Positions 31,750 through 43,651 of a DNA stretch of 64,000 nucleotides are shown here, in pieces. The DNA is from Roridomyces roridus. Its lineage: Eukaryota > Basidiomycota > Agaricomycetes > Agaricales > Mycenaceae. The stretch covers positions 1 through 64,000 of the forward strand of contig JARKIF010000055.1 in assembly GCA_029378245.1 (NCBI GenBank), written 5' to 3'. The notes below the pieces were generated by a model. It worked only from the letters and a program-made list of their open reading frames with translations, did not search any database and had not been told where the DNA came from. The number at the start of each line of letters is the position of its first letter. Position 1 is the first letter of the stretch. Made by a program: the position numbers and the translations under genes.

Positions 31750-32602
31750 GGTCGATTGAGCCAACCGGAGCCGGGTGCCAGTGCTTTTATGACAAAAGAG
31801 GCTTCCCAGGAGAATGAGAACGGCACCGAAATCCACGCAATTGGAGAGGTTTGAAGAGCTCCATGAGTATGCATCTTGGCAGAAACAAATCTCGACGCTC
31901 CTAGTGGCCTAGTATAATTGAACTCTATATGAAAGCGTGGTCCGCCTTTTGAGAACGCCGTTACAGTGGGATCGGAACTTGGTCGCACCGACCTGGTACT
32001 AGAATGAGTCTGGACTCTTTAATGTCCTGGGCAGCCGGGCCAATCTTGAATCTTGAAGCAAAACACCGTCCCATCGTCAGGTCGGGGCATCATCAACCTT
32101 ACCATCCCGCTCTGAGCGGATGCAAGATTCGTGTCGCGGAGCGGCGGGAAACAAGACCCAATTTGGCAATTCAAACCGCATCACATCACTCCGGCTTGAA
32201 ACTCGACTGCGACCACCACCTGGCACAAATCCACCGTCCCCTTTACCATGCGATATTCGTTGCAGTGTGCTCTGTTTAGTCCTTTCTGCGTTCCACTGGG
32301 TCCAGTGCTTGGGCAAGGCTGACCAATACATTCCGCGCTGCTTCTCCGCTTTAAAATTCACTCACGCGTTGCGATGGATCGTGAGCTCTTTTCACAACAA
32401 CAGACGGGAATCAACAACATTTCCAGGAATGCACCCGGAAGGATGTCCAACTCAAGTACGTATTACACTGGGCGCGCGCCAACAACCAAAATCTAGTACA
32501 GTGTCCCGCCAAAGGCCTTTGTCTCAGGAGCCTTCGAGGTATCATGCTCTTCCGAGGACTACCTACGCTTTTCGTCATTTTTTATCAATCAACCCCCCTC
32601 GC
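31750..32602. other. Intergenic, nothing recognised
   Basis: Upstream region of the lactonase and downstream region of the zinc-cluster gene. No further gene seen. Confidence 0.5.
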
Positions 32603-34139
32603 CTACCCATGACGCCCCGCCATCGCACTCAGAGACGACGACCCTGGCGACATACTGCTCGAGCCACTTCTCGTCATCCACGTCGCGCTCGCACCGTTGT
32701 CTCCGCCAGAGTTCTGGGATTGTGGGGAGTGAGGATGGAACGAGAACGCTGAACCCTCATCTCTCCCGCCATCGCCGTAGTAACTTGCTCCAGGCCCCGT
32801 GGTGTACGGCCCAACGGTACTACCACCGCCAAGGCCATAGGATGGTGCCGATTGGGGACGCGATCCGACGAGGCCGCCATACGCCAGTGCTGGGTTATCG
32901 CTGGAGTGAGCAGAGTGTGGGCGGGAGCCGTGGCCCATCATCGTTTCCGAAGGCGAGTAATAATGCGAAGACGATTCGGACACGGCGCTCGATGGCGGCG
33001 TCTCGTATTCGTATGGAGGGCTGGAGCCTGGAGCCGACTGGATGTGGAGATGCGGTCGAGAGGACTGCGTGGGGTTCAGAGGATATGGATACTGTGCAGG
33101 GTAGGAATGCGATTGGGGGGAGTGGTTCTGTGGGTATGCGTGTCGAAGCGCGTATGTGCTGCTGCTGGCCGATCTGCCAGAACAGATGGATATGGGAAGG
33201 AGGATGATGAATGGACTGACCGGACCTCCCCATCGAAGCTCGACCCACTCGTGCTGCCCCCACTTCCTGGTCGACCGTCGAGGAGGCCGAGATGTGTGGG
33301 GCTCTCGGGGGAATACTCGAGGCTGCGACGCATATTACTGCGGAGTTGGAGCTCAGCTGCTGCACTTCCCACGCGTGCTGTCCTCTGCAAGTACTGGCGA
33401 TCGCCGCCGCTGCCGTGGCTGGGTATAATCGGTGGATTTTCCAGGTAACGATCCTCGTGCTTGCTCGGCCGCGGTGGGTCGCGTGCTCTTCCCGGCGTGG
33501 GAACGATCTCTCTGTCGGGCACTGGATTTGACCGCCTGCTCTCCATCGACCCGCGGGCGAAAGAAGAAGAGAGGACGAGCGGGACACAGGAGGAAAGCGG
33601 GAGCTGCTCCCGCTTCTCAGGGTGGTGCCGCTCGCTCGACGAGGGGTAGGCGGATAGGGAAGATCGCGGGTTTGGGTCTTGGGGCGACGATGCAGGGGAG
33701 GACGAAGAGTCGGATTTGGGATCGCGACGACTCGGACCACGGACCCGACCTTCCTTGGCATACTCGCAGGCCAGTCCGCGGGCAATACAGCGTGCGCAGG
33801 CGGGGTGTTCGCCAGAGCACTATAGGTCGTGTCAGCGACAGAAGGCAGGAGGAGGCATCGGCATGCCTTGGCTTTACGCGTCCGACATTTTTCGCATGCT
33901 TGCGCAGTCCGAAGACGAGGGTGCTCGGGCGTGTGATAGAAGATGCCCGTCGTGGGGTCCAGGCTGCCAGGGAGCGCGATTCGGGGTGTGGATGCAGTTG
34001 GGGAAAACGTCCAAGGTGTATGCGAGTGGTGGGACCCAGTTCTGATTGGCGATGGCCTTGCCTCGTATCGCGTTTCGACGTATTTGTGTGTGGAGTACAG
34101 ATAACCGGTCGCGTCCGGGTCGAGGGGATATAGGGACAT
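32603..34139 (-). CDS. Zn2Cys6 binuclear-cluster transcription factor
   Basis: Three exons (34139-33867, 33819-33221, 33173-32603) give 480 residues. The zinc cluster spans about residues 81-107, with ACEKCRTRKAK in exon one and CSGEHPACARCIARGLACEY in exon two: CxxC-x6-C-x6-C-xx-C-x6-C. The intron inside the cluster has a GC donor (GCATGC) and AG acceptor. No GT donor restores the cluster. The rest is Ser/Pro-rich and disordered, with RSNPVPDREIVPTPGR after the cluster. There is no middle homology domain of the large fungal regulators, so this is a short zinc-cluster factor. It is nuclear, and its target genes cannot be told from context. Confidence 0.85.
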
Positions 34140-36072
34140 TTGCGGGGTGAAATTTGGTGAGAGACACGAGTGACGGAAGAGGCGATGACTGACCTGGCTC
34201 GTCTATTTAGCGCACCAAGAACTTTGGTCCCAATTGGGTAGCAAGGAGCCTAATTGCATATTCGAAAAAATTTCAAATATGATCCGCGGTCAAGCTTCCT
34301 TGAGGCAATCTGTAGCGAGGTCGAGTTCCGGTTATTCGTTTGATGCAGAATTGACGCACCGTCTTCAACTAGTCTCGACTTTCAATTTGCAAGGGACTGT
34401 CCAATTCTCTGGGGTTGAGCGAAATTTTGGCAAGGACGCCTGGCTGGCTGAGGCTGAACCGAGTAGTGGCGCTTCTCCAACCTTGCGTTTCTGTGCCCTT
34501 CGTGCGCGTGTGGCGTTCGTTCTTCCAATCGTCGTTTCCTTTAATCTCGCCCCTTCGTCTCAGTTTCGAGCCGAAAATCGTTGTAACAAGACAAGGCTGC
34601 CCCTCTGAAGTGAACCGAGAACAACAAGGTTTTAAGCTCACCCGGCCACGCTAACAAGGCGTAAAGAGATAGACTGACTCTGGTACTTCGCGGGAGACGC
34701 CGGTGAGAGGCTAGGTCGCCGTCTGCCGTACGTGGATCCTCCAAAATGTTCCTCGGATAAAAAATTGTACGATCACTCCGGGAATGGTCGATCATTGCGA
34801 TCGTTCAGCGGCATTCCTGTCCCGTCAACGTCGAGTCTAGCGTGGTGCCTTCATCTGTATCCAGCCAAGGAGTCGTTGCACTTGCCCGAGGCAAATCTCA
34901 ATTGTTTCATCCCCGCGCCTCGAGGGTAGGACGGCAGTACAAGGCTCCGACCGCCACAGAATCCGAATATTTCGCTCGCGTCGCGTGGTGGCGTTGGAAT
35001 ATTCCCGAGAAAGCAGAACTCGAAGAGGGAGATTGCAGCAGCCGCGGACCCGATCCACCATGTGCATGAATTCCAATTCTCCAGCATCCAGTCCGGGGCG
35101 TCGGACAAGAGGGGAACAAATGCGCGTCGATCTCTTCCGTCGATTCATTCGTTCCAAACTGCAGTCAGGTGCTACCCATGCCCTTGGTGCTCGGAGGGCT
35201 CGGAGTGGTCACTAGCGTTCTACCACCGTCAGCCCTGCGATTTGAACGGGAGTGGCCACTCATATTACACATGCGCGGCAGCTCCAGCAACAAATTAATG
35301 ACCATTCGTTTTGTCAGTGGCCCCTCCACGTTTTGAACGGTTGCAGGTACTTGGCTCTTCTTCAAATTCGGTCGAGGAAGTCTCAGATTATTGCCAGCGC
35401 TCAAAAATGACTCGGCGGCTTCCAGAAAATCGGGCGCGCCTGATTTGCCCTGACGAATTCGAAAGAACCCCGCCTCGGATGAATTCTGCTTTTTTGGTCA
35501 GAATTTTATCCACCGAGGCCCGAGCCGCCGCTGAATTCTTAGAGTTGCCGTTGACGTCGGTGCCTGCAATATTTGTTGCCCGCAGTTTTCGTGAACTGCA
35601 CCATCTGCTCTCCGCTTCACCGACCAGTTCAATGGCTTGCTCTGTCCTTGGCGGCGAGATCCCTTTCCGATTGCATACAGCTCATCGTAAGTGCTAAGTG
35701 TATATTCCTCGTCTCCCGGTTTCCCACATGCGCCGGATTATCTTGAGATTCAATATCGGCCTTCTTCCCGACGTCACGCTGATTTTTGCTCCTCGCGAAC
35801 GGCCTCGTCCAAGACTGCAAGTTGACATGGACGACCGTCGATACTTGGCTCCTCTGGAAATTTCTCCCATTGTCACCAAGCCGGAGTCTTCTGAGGTCTT
35901 CTGAGTTCTCATCACTTCCAAGTTCCAAGTTCGTCGTAAAGTCGTGTTAGTAATGGGCATCAGTGATATGCCGGTTTGATGGCCGACGTAGATATTGTTG
36001 TCTCACATCTGCGTTGTTCAGAGTACAGCCTCTGAATAGGTGCAGTGCTGTCCTCAGTTTCCTCAGATCCTC
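34140..36072. other. Intergenic, nothing recognised
   Basis: Nearly 2 kb between the divergent zinc-cluster and Cdc24 genes. Several short frames occur on both strands (for example 34234-34608 and 35311-35697, plus), none with a recognisable domain. An unrecognised small gene or a leader exon of the Cdc24 gene cannot be excluded. Confidence 0.4.
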
Positions 36073-38194
36073 ATGTCGACCACATACGATTTCCCTACCG
36101 TCTTCCAGCGGTGCGCCCATCTTCTCGACCGCCTCAAGCAAATTCGCGGCCTCGCGAAGTACTTTGCTCTCTGCGCGCCGGATGCCGTCCAAGACGGGCC
36201 CATCGCGCATCTGCAAGAGCTCTTCTGCCTGGGATTCCCACTCTGCTACCTCTTCAATCTTCTTCCCGAGGACCAGGGCTTCTCCCCAATCATGAGGTTT
36301 GACTTTGACGCAGAGAAATACGAAAACAATCCAGACCGCCAAAAGACGCATGCGATCGTTCTCTTTGCGATGCAAATTCGCGGCACGGTCGTCAAAGAGA
36401 AGATTCCGGCTTGCGAACTGTTCACTGTCACCGATGTCTGGAATCGCGGGTCGATTGACGGGTTTCTTAAAGTGTGTCTGTGAATTCGCGCCCTCGTATT
36501 TTGGCTTACATTCGGCAGGTTGTGAAGACGGTCGAGGAGATCGTCAACTACCTTGCGCCAGACAATTTTGTATCGGAATATTCTGGCAGTGACGACGACG
36601 CCACGCGTCGCTTGACTGCGAAACAAGAAAACTATAGATACAACATTGTACGGGAGATCGTCGAGACCGAACGCAAATATGTCAAGGATATAGAGTCGAT
36701 GCGTGTTCGTTCCTTTTCATTATACAACTCTTCTATTGTTGATCCTGCCCAGGAATACGCTAACACTCTGTCCGAGAGCGAGGAGGAGATTGCGCGTAGT
36801 CTATTCCCAAACATCCACGACCTTTTCGATTTCCAATCGAGGTTTTTGGCGAGTTTTGAGCGCATCGCGGAACTGCCGTGGCAGGACCAACGATGGGGTC
36901 AGCACTTCATCGACTTTGTAAGTCGGTACGTTCTAAGCCATGTAACCCACTCAGCGGTCTTCAGGAAAGGGACTTTGGCGAGGTCTACGCCGTTTACTCT
37001 GCCAACTTCGCTGCGGCGGCGGAGCTCGTGAAAACGCCGCAAGTTCAGAAGAGTCTCGAGGTGCGTGCCCTCAGAGACACTAGCATATATCTCATCCGTC
37101 CATAGCCGTTTAACCATTTGATCAACGTGAAATGGGGCATTTCTGCCTTTATCGTCAAGCCTGTCTCGCGTGGATGCAAGTACCCGCTCCTCATTGATGT
37201 ATCCACCATTCCTTCTTCAACAATGTTCTTTCGCTTATAATTCGCAGTCTTTACTCAAAGTCCTGCCGTCGGGCGTCTATCAATATCGCGACGAACTCAA
37301 GCAGGGTTTGGAGGCCGCCAAACGAGCGGCCGACAAGATGCACGAAGCAAGTCGGCGCGCGGAGAATCAGCAGACCGTCAAGTCGCTGCACACCCGTGTG
37401 GTTGATTGGAAAGGCCATAACATCGACGACTTTGGCGAGTTGCTTCTTCACGACGACTTTGTTGTTGAAAGACACGGCGTCGAACGGGAATATGTAGTCT
37501 ATCTGTTCGAGAAGATCATACTCCTCTGCAAGGAGGAGCACGACGCCGGCCGTACTTCGCATTCCCTCCTTAGGAAACCACCGAAAAAGGGGCCGCTCTT
37601 GCTCAAGGGTCGAATTCACCTCTCGCGTTTCATTCAAGCAGTGCCGAGCTCGGAGCCAGATCGTTCGTTCTTGTTCTTCTCTTGTTTTCGTTTCATTACG
37701 CTGAACGTTTGCAAGCTTCCTCGACTTTTCTGCGATACTCGCTCACTGTGTGCTGGGAGGGCGACGAAGCCGGCGATCCGGACGACAGCTTCACTCTCCG
37801 CTGTCGTCAAGAATATCAGATGAACCGATGGGAGGAGCAGATTGACCGTTTAATCCGGAGATTCGCACAGCGTCCCCACAGCCCGCTCGACTTTAAGGAT
37901 CTGTCGACTCCGTCTGGCGGCGATGGTACACAAACCCGTGGGCCGAGGGCGGCGAAAGTCCAGTTCAAAGACGATTTCTTTCTCGTGAAGGTTTCGTCGG
38001 ACTATGACACCCTGGTGGAGAAGATCAGGCAGAAGATGGGTCTTCTCTTTTCTGATTTGGGGGAGGACGCGATGCAATTGAGATACGAGGACAAGGACGG
38101 GGATATGGTGATGCTAACCTCTTCTGAAGATCTCCAAATGGCTTTGGAAGAGGGCCGCTCGTCTGATGATGCGTTGACGCTGTACGTGAAGTAA
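36073..38194 (+). CDS. cdc24: Cdc24-type Rho guanine nucleotide exchange factor
   Basis: The domain order fits fungal Cdc24, the activator of Cdc42 in polarity. A calponin-like N-terminal region (FPLCYLFNLLP, ELFTVTDVWNRGS) is in exon one, 36073-36471. A DH domain follows (NIVREIVETERKYVKDIE, LFPNIHDLFDFQSRFL, FIVKPVSRGCKYPLLIDSL). Next is a PH domain (YVVYLFEKIILLCKE, FTLRCRQEYQMNRWEEQI), and a C-terminal PB1 domain closes it (AAKVQFKDDFFLVKV, YEDKDGDMVMLTSSED). The DH signature reads VSRGCKYPLL where relatives usually have VQRICKYPLL. An in-frame insert after ESM and a very short 29-nt apparent intron near 36926 are odd. The start is the ATG giving the shortest plausible N-terminus; a leader exon upstream is possible. 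Confidence 0.82.
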
Positions 38195-39023
38195 ATTTCG
38201 GGTTTTGTATTGGTTCTGTATAACAGATTCTATGGGTATGAATGCGCGCGTCGTTGAGCTCAAGATCTAAATTCAATATCGGGAGAGGCCGCTCACTAGC
38301 GCACACTCGCCGAATAACCGGGAAGTATCGCCTGCCCCTTGAAACCTATAACCCGGCTAGTAAACGTTATTTAGAGTTCCTTTCCACGGCGATTTGAACA
38401 CTAGCTTTTGAATTTTTTTACTCCGGAGCATTCGCGTCCCAAAAAAATCAGAACCACGCGAAAAGCATAGTTCCGTCGCGTGGCACGTAGAAGATTCGAT
38501 TCGACCGCGCCACTGGACCAAGCGGAGTCCGAGGACCCGAGTCATTAGTATTCAGTGAATAATGGTGGTGGTGGGTGCAGACAACATGCAGACTAGGAGT
38601 AAAAAGGCTCAAGTTGATGACCGTCCAAGGCCGTTGGTTAGCGCCGTATAGACTTTTCCGTGTCGATTTACAAGAAGAAGGCGTTGAGCGGCCAAGGCAC
38701 TGATCAGCGATTTTCACGGAGCCCGGTCTTGGCAAGTTTGCGGGGAAAGGGTGACTCCGTTGGAGTGTTGGTAATAAAATCGTTCGAGTAGGATGTGTAC
38801 CGCGGACGTGGCAAGTGGCTCACCACTGCGAAGAATAGTTCAGTGGAGGGATGTGATTTGGCAGTTGATACAGGGTTCGATTCCCTGCGCCCACGTGGAG
38901 TCTTTGCAAGTGATTTTTTTGTGATATAAAATCAAGTCGAAGCAGAGCAGAAAAGCAGTCTCAACTGAGCACAGTATCTTACAAGACGACCAATTACTTT
39001 CCATGACCGCGCGCACCATTCCA
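38195..39023. other. Intergenic between convergent genes, with tRNA-like sequence
   Basis: Apart from the tRNA-like sequence at 38836-38918 nothing recognisable was found in this 830-bp gap. Confidence 0.5.
38836..38918 (+). repeat. tRNA-like sequence
   Basis: An A-box TAGTTCAGTGG (38836-38846) is followed by a perfect T-arm CAGGGTTCGATTCCCTG (38871-38887) and, further on, a run of T. The 3' acceptor strand would be CGCCCAC, but no GTGGGCG partner occurs upstream. The A-to-B spacing is about 38 bases, short for a tRNA. It is therefore a tRNA relic or SINE head, not a working gene. Confidence 0.42.
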
Positions 39024-40658
39024 CTACAACTGTCGCGCAACCTCAACTTCCTCCTCCGACTCATCGTCACTATCGCTCTCTCGATCCTCCGCGTCTCGCG
39101 TAGCAGCCTCCAAAACCTCAAGATCCCACCCAATCGCAGCCTTCTCAATCCGCAAACCCCTCAACGCCTCCCCGATCTCTTTCAACACATCATCACTGTG
39201 GAGTCCAACTCATTAACACTGGAAATAAATGGAAATCAAGACACGCAAGCTCACCTCGCGGACGCCTGCACCCATACGCAAAAGTCCTCGACCCAAATCT
39301 TGCTGTAGACGTAATACACCTCGTGATGATCCAAGATACGCTTGATCTCGAGGAGACACCTTGTAATCGCGCGTTTGCCGCGTGAAAAGAGCTCGGCGAC
39401 ATCGACACGGCAGGCTTCGGCCAGCGAGAATGAGCGGAACAGCGGGAATGCGAGGGAGCGGCGGTAAGATTGATATAGACAGGCAGCGAGCTCGGACTCC
39501 CAGTTCGATGTCGTCGTGTATGGAGCTGGGTCGAGGGCGGAGAAGGCGGGTGTCAGAGAGCACAGGGTCCAGGCACTCTCGGGAGTCGAATCCCCTTGTG
39601 TTGTGCGCGCCTCGTAGGCGTAGGCGAATAGAATGGTTGCCAGAGTGATATAGAGGTTTTTAGTCTGGTGTGCGTCGGATAGATCTGGGATAATTTGTGA
39701 GGTAGAAAGACGCCTGTTCGTTTGACTCACATTCCCTGCGAGGCAGGTTGAGGAGGGTTAGGTTCTCTTCTTCTGTGAAAGCGAAAGGTCCGTCTGAGAC
39801 GATGCGTGGATTTACCCATGAGATGAGTTCTTGGATGTATTCGTCATCGGCATAGTCAGCCCTGCAAATAGTCACGATCTATGAAAAAAAAGGTCGAAAA
39901 AAAACCTACATATAATGCTCCTCGTCCCATTTTTCATCCTCGTGCTTCCAGCGTCTGGAACGCCTTTCTTGAACGAGACAAGCCTCGGGATCGGGTCCCA
40001 GTTCGTTGATCTCGTTCTCAGTGTGTGTGACATGCTTGAAGTAACCCGAATACCGGTTTAAAAAGCCGTACGACTGAGTTATCGAGGTGGTTATGGGCGG
40101 ATCGGACGTCGGTACTTGTTGCGGAAGCTGCCAGTCATTTTCAGCCGCTGTTGTTTGCGTATAAGATCAGGACTGAAAAAGAAAAGAAAAATTAATTCAC
40201 CAATGAGGATCTCTTCTTGCTCCAAAGACAGAGCATTCGTCCTTGCGACTAGTTCGTCTGCTTCATCCTCGTATTGCTCCCCGATGACTTCGATGGACGG
40301 AGCCTCTTTGGATGGGCGAGGGGCGAGAAGCTTGGCCAGAAGATCGAGATCGGCAAATTCCTGCCCTTTGGTCTCCTTGGTGAGGGTGACGGTCATGTAG
40401 CCAGAGCTCGGGTCATATTGGGCTGAAGATTCGTCGTCCTCGAGGAGTGGATGCGAGAAATTGAGCCGAAGAAAGTAGGGGTTTATGTGGATCGTGAGGA
40501 GCGTGTCGTCGACGTGGATTTCGACATCGGCAGCCTGATAAGAGATGGAGATGGCGGGACACAGGAAGGAAACAGATCCGCACGCGAACTGAAGGGCAGT
40601 AGATTTTGATTACGACGGATTCGGCCGTCTGGCTGCACTCGAAACGCGGTGTGATCAT
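39024..40658 (-). CDS. shq1: SHQ1, H/ACA snoRNP assembly chaperone
   Basis: The ATG at 40658 opens a CS domain (MITPRFECSQTAES, then an intron 40589-40535, then EIHVDDTLLTIHINPYFLRL and YMTVTLTKET). After an acidic linker comes YGFLNRYSGYF and then the all-helical SHQ1-specific domain: ADYADDEYIQELISW, TLLNLPRRE, LFAYAYEARTTQGDSTPESAW, YQSYRRSLAFPLFRS, GKRAITRCLLEIKRIL and KIWVEDFCVWVQ. The protein ends in an acidic tail. SHQ1 binds Cbf5/dyskerin before H/ACA RNP assembly in the nucleus. Introns are about 50 bp and all frames join. It is divergent from the HAD gene with only 103 bp between start codons. Confidence 0.9.
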
Positions 40659-40761
40659 GTTCTAGGAAGAAGAGCGGGCGACACGGCCACAACGGCATCT
40701 CGGCGTCGCTTGCTTCCAACTCTCATGGCTGAGCAAGTGACCTCTCTCTGTCTTGGCGGCC
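40659..40761. promoter_or_regulatory. 103-bp bidirectional promoter of SHQ1 and HAD gene 1
   Basis: Start codons of the two divergent genes are 103 bp apart, so core promoters must overlap. No TATA box is evident. Confidence 0.55.
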
Positions 40762-41742
40762 ATGACCTCCGATCTGGCCAACGTTAAAGCCTTGGTATTC
40801 GATGTATTTGGGACCACCGTCGACTGGCATAGTTCTCTGGTCCAAGAACTATCCGCCTTGGGTAAAAAGCACCAGTTTGGTGAGTCAAACACTACACTTG
40901 GACAAGCTTCCCAATCGTCTCAGAGGGTGATTGGAGCGGTTTTGCTGAGGCATGGAGGGCTGGTTATGCGCAGCATATGTTTGTTCCCTTTTTTCTACTC
41001 GTTATGAAGCTGATCCGTTGCAGCCAAATGGTAGGAACGGGAGGCTCAGGCGCACACAACATTGACCAAGTGCACCGAGAGGTTTAATTCCACTCCTTTG
41101 CCCGCTCTTCGTCACTCAACTCTGTAGATTCTGGACAAGATCCTCGCTACAGCCGAGTGGAAGGAATTTGGCACACGGCTTGACAACGAGGAGAGGCACA
41201 ATTTGAACAATGTGTGGCACCGTCTACATGGTGTGTCATCTTCATAACTCTGAAAATACTCTTACACGACGCCAAGGCTGGCCTGATGCGACCGAGGGTC
41301 TGTATGCCTTGAAAAAGCAAAAGATAATCGTCGCTCTATCCAACGGCAATGTCCGCCTTCTGGCCAACATGGCCAAGTTCGCCGACCTCCCTTGGGACGT
41401 CGTTTTTTCGGCTGAGCTGTTTGGTTCCCTCAAACCGTACGCGTTTAGTTTCCAACGCTCCGCGTTCTGTATTCACTTAACTCCAGCAACGTCCAAGTTT
41501 ACGAGGGAGCAGTGAAGCATTTATCCCTCGAACCGCACGAATGCGCCATGGTCGCCGCGCACGCGTGGGATCTCCGTAGTGCGGCCAAGATTGGGATGAA
41601 GACAATTTTCGTCAAAAGATACGCCCACGAACCCAAGCATTGGGAGGAGGAAGTCAAGGTCAAGTCGCAAGGCGGCGAGGTGGATTTGGTTGTGGATTCG
41701 TTCACGGAGTTGGCTGTTCTTTTAGGGCAACTAGTTTTTTGA
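40762..41742 (+). CDS. Haloacid dehalogenase-like hydrolase, type II
   Basis: Six exons (40762-40879, 40924-40978, 41024-41081, 41128-41230, 41277-41436, 41487-41742) join in frame to give 249 residues. HAD motif I is FDVFGTTVDW (nucleophile Asp), motif II ALSNGN, motif III Lys in SLKPNVQVYEGA and motif IV AAHAWDLRSA. The cap insert has DWSGFAEAWRAGY and HNLNNVWHRLHGWPD, characteristic of the (S)-2-haloacid dehalogenase group. These enzymes hydrolyse the carbon-halogen bond of short 2-haloacids, although fungal members may act on other substrates. All key residues are present. A fused paralogue follows at 43652. Confidence 0.88.
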
Positions 41743-41796
41743 ACCCAGATAGATTAGATTGGCAAAGTTTATACACGCAATCATCTGATGTTGGGC

Positions 41797-43590
41797 CGAC
41801 TTCTCCTAGACTCGACACCAGTAAGCACGTGCGGCTCCAAACTTTGATGATAGTCGATCAAAGCCAAGCCGCGTAGCGACTGGTGGATAATCTCACAGAT
41901 TTGGCGGGGACCGGAAATATCCGAGATTGATGTGGGGACTTAGAATTTTGAAAGAGAGCCATGTCCTGAACTTGAAGCTATCGCCATAAAAATTAGATGG
42001 GCGCCTGCGGGCACACTCCGCGATGAACGAGTTTGTTTCCGTTTTTCGATATGTGCCGTCATTCCCCTGCAATTCAAGGATTTGTCATTATTTGCCTGTC
42101 CTGCCCTATATTGTATTCTCATTGAAACTACGACAAAACAAGCCATAAAGATGCGATCTCGCCGCTGGAAAGCGAGTCCCAACCAGTAGAGGAGGTGGAT
42201 TTTTCCTCTGGTTCCTCCTCCCATTTGACACGGTGTCCATTGCGGTGTCAAGGGCTCCGAAACTATCCATCTGCGTGCCCTCATCCACCGGTATCGAATC
42301 TTCCTCATCCTCGACGCCCATCTCAACCCCTTCCGACTCGAGAATGGCAAGATGCTGAGAGATTGGCTCGCTTGTGACGAACAGGATCAGCCTGCCTAAC
42401 TCGGCTGCACATTGCGCCGCACCTCCCAGCTTTCTGGCACAGGGAGAGGAAAGACTTGGGCTCCCACCGCGTTGTGTATAGGCGGAGAAAATCATGGATC
42501 TCCTCCACTTTTTTGCGGGAGTTGACGTAGATTAGGGTGGGGACGTCGGTGGGAGAGGAGGGATTGGTGGGAAAGAGATTGAGTAAGTCGCATATGTGGA
42601 GCGAGCGTGCTGCTGCATGACACGGACGGACAATGCGACGTTGGGCTTCTCGTTGGAGAAGGCGATGCACTCGTACAGAGTCGTTAGCGATCCCGAGCTC
42701 GTGGATAACTTCCTCGAGAAGCGCGGAGTACGTCGCCGACGCAGCCAATACTCGGGCCTAGATTCCTCCGTGCCCACTCGAGTTGAGAACGCGCTCGTGG
42801 AAGGCAGAGCCAATGGCCATTCGGGCTCAGGAATGCGCCTTGTGAAGTGACACTTGTTCTTGCTAAAGTCCTGAGAGTCCGGTGTCAGGCGAGAATCATT
42901 CAGTGGCACGATCCAACGCACCTTGAGCGCTTGACCACCGATTCTGCGTCTCCACGCTAGCGTAGCTCCTGAGACCTGAGCTTGCTCCACCATGAGTGCC
43001 ACGAGGGGGCTAACAACGACCATATTCTTGCGCGTAGCCTTGGAGTCATCGTCTGAGGACCAGAAGCAGAGGGCCCACAAAAAGGCCGGGGTTTTGCCAG
43101 CGGGTACATCATTCCAAGACGGTATCGAGTCATTGGACCATGTTCTTCGGACGCGTTCTTGGTGGGACGGAGGGAAGGAGCGTCCCAGGGGTCACAGAGA
43201 ATCTTGTTGGTGCGTTGGACGCGCGTTGGATGAAGTTCGAGGAAGTTCAAGGACGGGCTTGAGCCTCAGCCTTGAATAGCAAGAGGGCAAGAGGGTGTAG
43301 GGGCACGTGCACAAATCGGCTAATTGTGGGCTGACCAGGGCACCTCTCGAGAAACGAAAACAAACTCGTTCATCGTGAAGTGTGCGCGCAGACGACTATC
43401 TAATTTTTATGGCGATAGCTTGAATTTCAGGACACGACTCTCTTGCAAAATTCTAAGTCCCCACATCAAGTTCGGATATTTCCGGTCCCGGCCAAAATGG
43501 CCTGATTATCTTCCAGTCGCTCCGCAGACTGATCCCCGGCTGCGGTGCGACTGGTTTCACGAGCCTAGACTTCTCCCGGCTGCCACCCGG
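41797..43590. mobile_element. Inverted-repeat-bounded segment carrying a helicase remnant
   Basis: A left arm (about 41797-42060) reads, reverse-complemented, as the right arm (about 43340-43590). The core match includes GGACCGGAAATATCCGA, GATGTGGGGACTTAGAATTTT, AGCTATCGCCATAAAAATTA and GATGAACGAGTTTGTTT in the same order. The outermost 120 bp is more diverged. The spacer of about 1.3 kb holds a RecQ-like helicase remnant. The arms lie directly after the stop of HAD gene 1 and directly before the start of HAD gene 2. No target duplication was recognised, so it may be a DNA transposon or an inverted duplication. Confidence 0.6.
42470..43115 (-). pseudogene. RecQ-like DEAD/DEAH helicase remnant
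   Basis: In successive frames the minus strand gives a Walker A-like VPAGKTPAFLWAL (near 43100), NMVVVSPLVALMVEQ (motif Ia), then EKPNVALSVRVMQQ and an ASATYSALLEEV segment, then TLIYVNSRKKVEEIHDFLR, as in the second RecA lobe of RecQ-family helicases. Frames change several times and the motifs after the second lobe start are missing. Agaricomycete genomes carry many such RecQ-like copies, often in repeats. Confidence 0.55.
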
Positions 43591-43651
43591 ATATCGGCTC
43601 CTCGAGGCGAGCCTCGAGGCATCCAGCAACCGAAGCGAATGGTGTGGTGGG

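Noticed and set aside
38836..38918. A functional tRNA gene
   Set aside because: The T-arm is perfect, but no 5' acceptor strand pairs with the 3' end and the A-to-B spacing is too short.
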